From: Saprospirales bacterium
GTDB lineage: Bacteria > Bacteroidota > Bacteroidia > Chitinophagales > Saprospiraceae
Direction: 5' to 3'
Length of the DNA stretch: 7,865 nt
Assembly: GCA_024642645.1 (NCBI GenBank)
Contig: JAHEAS010000069.1
Span: 1 to 7,865, forward strand
The position numbers and the translations under genes were made by a program. Of this stretch, positions 6,934-7,865 are shown one piece after another. Under the pieces are notes generated by a model. It searched no databases and was not told where the DNA came from. It saw nothing but the letters and a program-made list of their open reading frames with translations. Every line of letters begins with the position of its first letter. Within the stretch, counting starts at the first letter, position 1.

Positions 6934-7722
6934 TCAAAGTGTCTCTCCCTGCCATGTAAATATTTTGAATTCCATTTGTCCGTCTGGGTATTGGGTTCTG
7001 TACGATTCCAACAGTGTTTCCAATTCAGCTAATGGCCCGGATGCTGTCCGATAAAAAGTCTTAAAATTATTGTAATCCGGTGCTTTGGTGAGACTGAGCT
7101 TCTCATTATCCCCTATTAAGAAATAGTTGTAGTTGCCTTTCCCTAGCTTTAGGTTTTGAGTTTTAGTGTTCAATTCATCCAAGAAGTTATTAGATGGAGT
7201 CAAATATTGGCTGTCTTTAAATGCTACGTAACCCCAAACAGCTGCCGATGGCACCCTCAGCAAAGTTTGCTGCGGGGCAATAAATCCAAATCCTTCCTCA
7301 ATGTCAAGTGTATATTTCTCGTTTGTTACAATCAAGGTGCCTGTTGAGTTAATGGTGTTTTTCAAAACCAACTCCAAGTTGTAGACGCCAATTGATAAAT
7401 AATCAAAAGACGCCATGCCATTAACTGGGCCCTCACCCACTTGGCAATTTTGTAGTTCTATGATTTCATTGATGTTCAACGAAATGCTTCGACTATTCAG
7501 GGTTGATGTAAAACTAATTGGGTTGTCTTTGCATGCTTGGTCTTCAATGCTTTGAAAAGTAAGGTTGAAATCTCGGGTTTGACCCAAGTTTTCCCACATG
7601 CCAAGTATGAATTCAGGTTCGATTTTTACCACAATGTCTTTGTTATCATCTGAGCTGAGTTTGCAGCTTAAAGCAAAAGTTGCTGTTGCTCCCATTAATA
7701 GAAGGAAGGCATATTTTCCCAT
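6934..7722 (-). CDS. Predicted lipoprotein of unknown function
   Basis: This is a 262-residue protein with a typical lipoprotein signal peptide: MGK, a hydrophobic core (residues 4-16) and the lipobox ALSC, giving lipidated C20 after cleavage. The mature N-terminus KLSSDDNKD is polar and acidic, somewhat like the lipoprotein export signals that send Bacteroidota lipoproteins to the cell surface, but it does not match a defined signal closely. The rest alternates short beta-like stretches (for example GVYNLELVLKNTINSTGTLIV, 112-132) with polar turns. It has two further cysteines, C64 and C93, that could form a disulfide. The C-terminal part (228-262) looks mixed alpha/beta. I recognise no domain; a beta-rich binding or structural role is only a guess. 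The ATG at 7722 gives the correct signal-peptide length. The gene is tail to tail with the Nudix regulator and probably transcribed alone. Confidence 0.8.
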   Translation of the reverse strand: MGKYAFLLLMGATATFALSCKLSSDDNKDIVVKIEPEFILGMWENLGQTRDFNLTFQSIEDQACKDNPISFTSTLNSRSISLNINEIIELQNCQVGEGPVNGMASFDYLSIGVYNLELVLKNTINSTGTLIVTNEKYTLDIEEGFGFIAPQQTLLRVPSAAVWGYVAFKDSQYLTPSNNFLDELNTKTQNLKLGKGNYNYFLIGDNEKLSLTKAPDYNNFKTFYRTASGPLAELETLLESYRTQYPDGQMEFKIFTWQGETL

Positions 7723-7768
7723 ATATTTTACAATTACCGTTTTGTGTGCTTAGTAGTTAATAAACGAG

Positions 7769-7788
7769 GGCAGCATGTATTTGCTGCC
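7769..7788. repeat. Perfect 7-bp inverted repeat in the lipoprotein gene leader
   Basis: GGCAGCA (7769-7775) and TGCTGCC (7782-7788) are exact inverted copies around a 6-base spacer. They lie 47-66 bases upstream of the lipoprotein start codon. No T run follows on either strand, so this is not a typical terminator. It could be an operator for a dimeric regulator or a hairpin in the 5' untranslated RNA. Confidence 0.5.
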
Positions 7789-7801
7789 TAGCTAACCTAA
7801 T

Positions 7802-7841
7802 AAAAAAAGGCCACGCAGATTTTTTGATGCGTGGCCTCTTT
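7802..7841 (-). terminator. Strong rho-independent terminator for a minus-strand gene beyond the right edge (possibly bidirectional)
   Basis: GGCCACGCA (7809-7817) pairs perfectly with TGCGTGGCC (7828-7836) around a 10-base loop; A7808-T7837 extends it to ten pairs. Read on the minus strand, the stem is followed at once by seven T (complement of 7802-7808), a strong intrinsic terminator. On the plus strand the tail is the weaker TCTTT. The plus strand has no gene directly before it, so the likely client is a minus-strand gene ending just past or at the right edge. It would insulate the lipoprotein gene from that transcript. Confidence 0.8.
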
Positions 7842-7865
7842 GATGTCAACTAAGGAACATCCTTT

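Noticed and set aside
7842..7865. Possible 3' end of a minus-strand gene at the right edge
   Set aside because: Stops occur in all useful minus-strand frames near here and the terminator suggests such a gene, but too few bases are visible to support a coding call.

Overview
The window looks like chromosomal DNA of a member of the phylum Bacteroidota, perhaps a saprospirian or cytophagian; the class is only a guess. The reasons are the families present (an Omp85-type surface antigen, a UMF1/Atg22-like permease, a RecQ with a C-terminal helix-turn-helix extension, an AraR/NrtR-like Nudix regulator and a short-signal lipoprotein), together with starts that lack clear Shine-Dalgarno sequences and sit in A-rich leaders. 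All family calls come from reading the protein sequences; no database search was run.

Layout. Positions 2-568 (+) hold the C-terminal half of an outer-membrane beta-barrel of the Omp85/BamA/TamA superfamily, cut by the left edge. After 43 bases comes a 443-residue UMF1-type MFS permease (612-1943, +). Its stop codon shares one base (TAATG) with the start of a sphingosine-1-phosphate-lyase-like PLP enzyme (1943-3379, +). A probable intrinsic terminator starts at the stop codon of that enzyme, so the three genes may form one transcription unit. Next is a small gene (about 3466-3876, +) for a GIY-YIG/T5orf172-like protein with a hydrophobic C-terminal tail. It runs tail to tail into recQ (6025-3869, -), and their 3' ends overlap by 8 bp. 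RecQ is divergent from a Nudix-fold transcription regulator with a degenerate catalytic box (6182-6931, +). That gene is again tail to tail, with a 2-bp gap, with a lipoprotein of unknown function (7722-6934, -). The right edge holds a strong hairpin terminator (7802-7841), best suited to a minus-strand gene outside the window.

How the genes may work together. The permease and lyase are very probably translated together, so the permease may carry a substrate or product of the lyase. Because many Bacteroidota make sphingolipids, turnover of a phosphorylated sphingoid base is a reasonable hypothesis, but neither the substrate nor the transport direction can be read from the sequence. RecQ is a housekeeping recombination and repair helicase. 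The membrane-tailed GIY-YIG-like protein is the least ordinary gene here. The target of the Nudix regulator is unknown; the closest candidates are its own promoter and that of recQ. I saw no tRNA, rRNA, CRISPR array, insertion sequence or phage gene.
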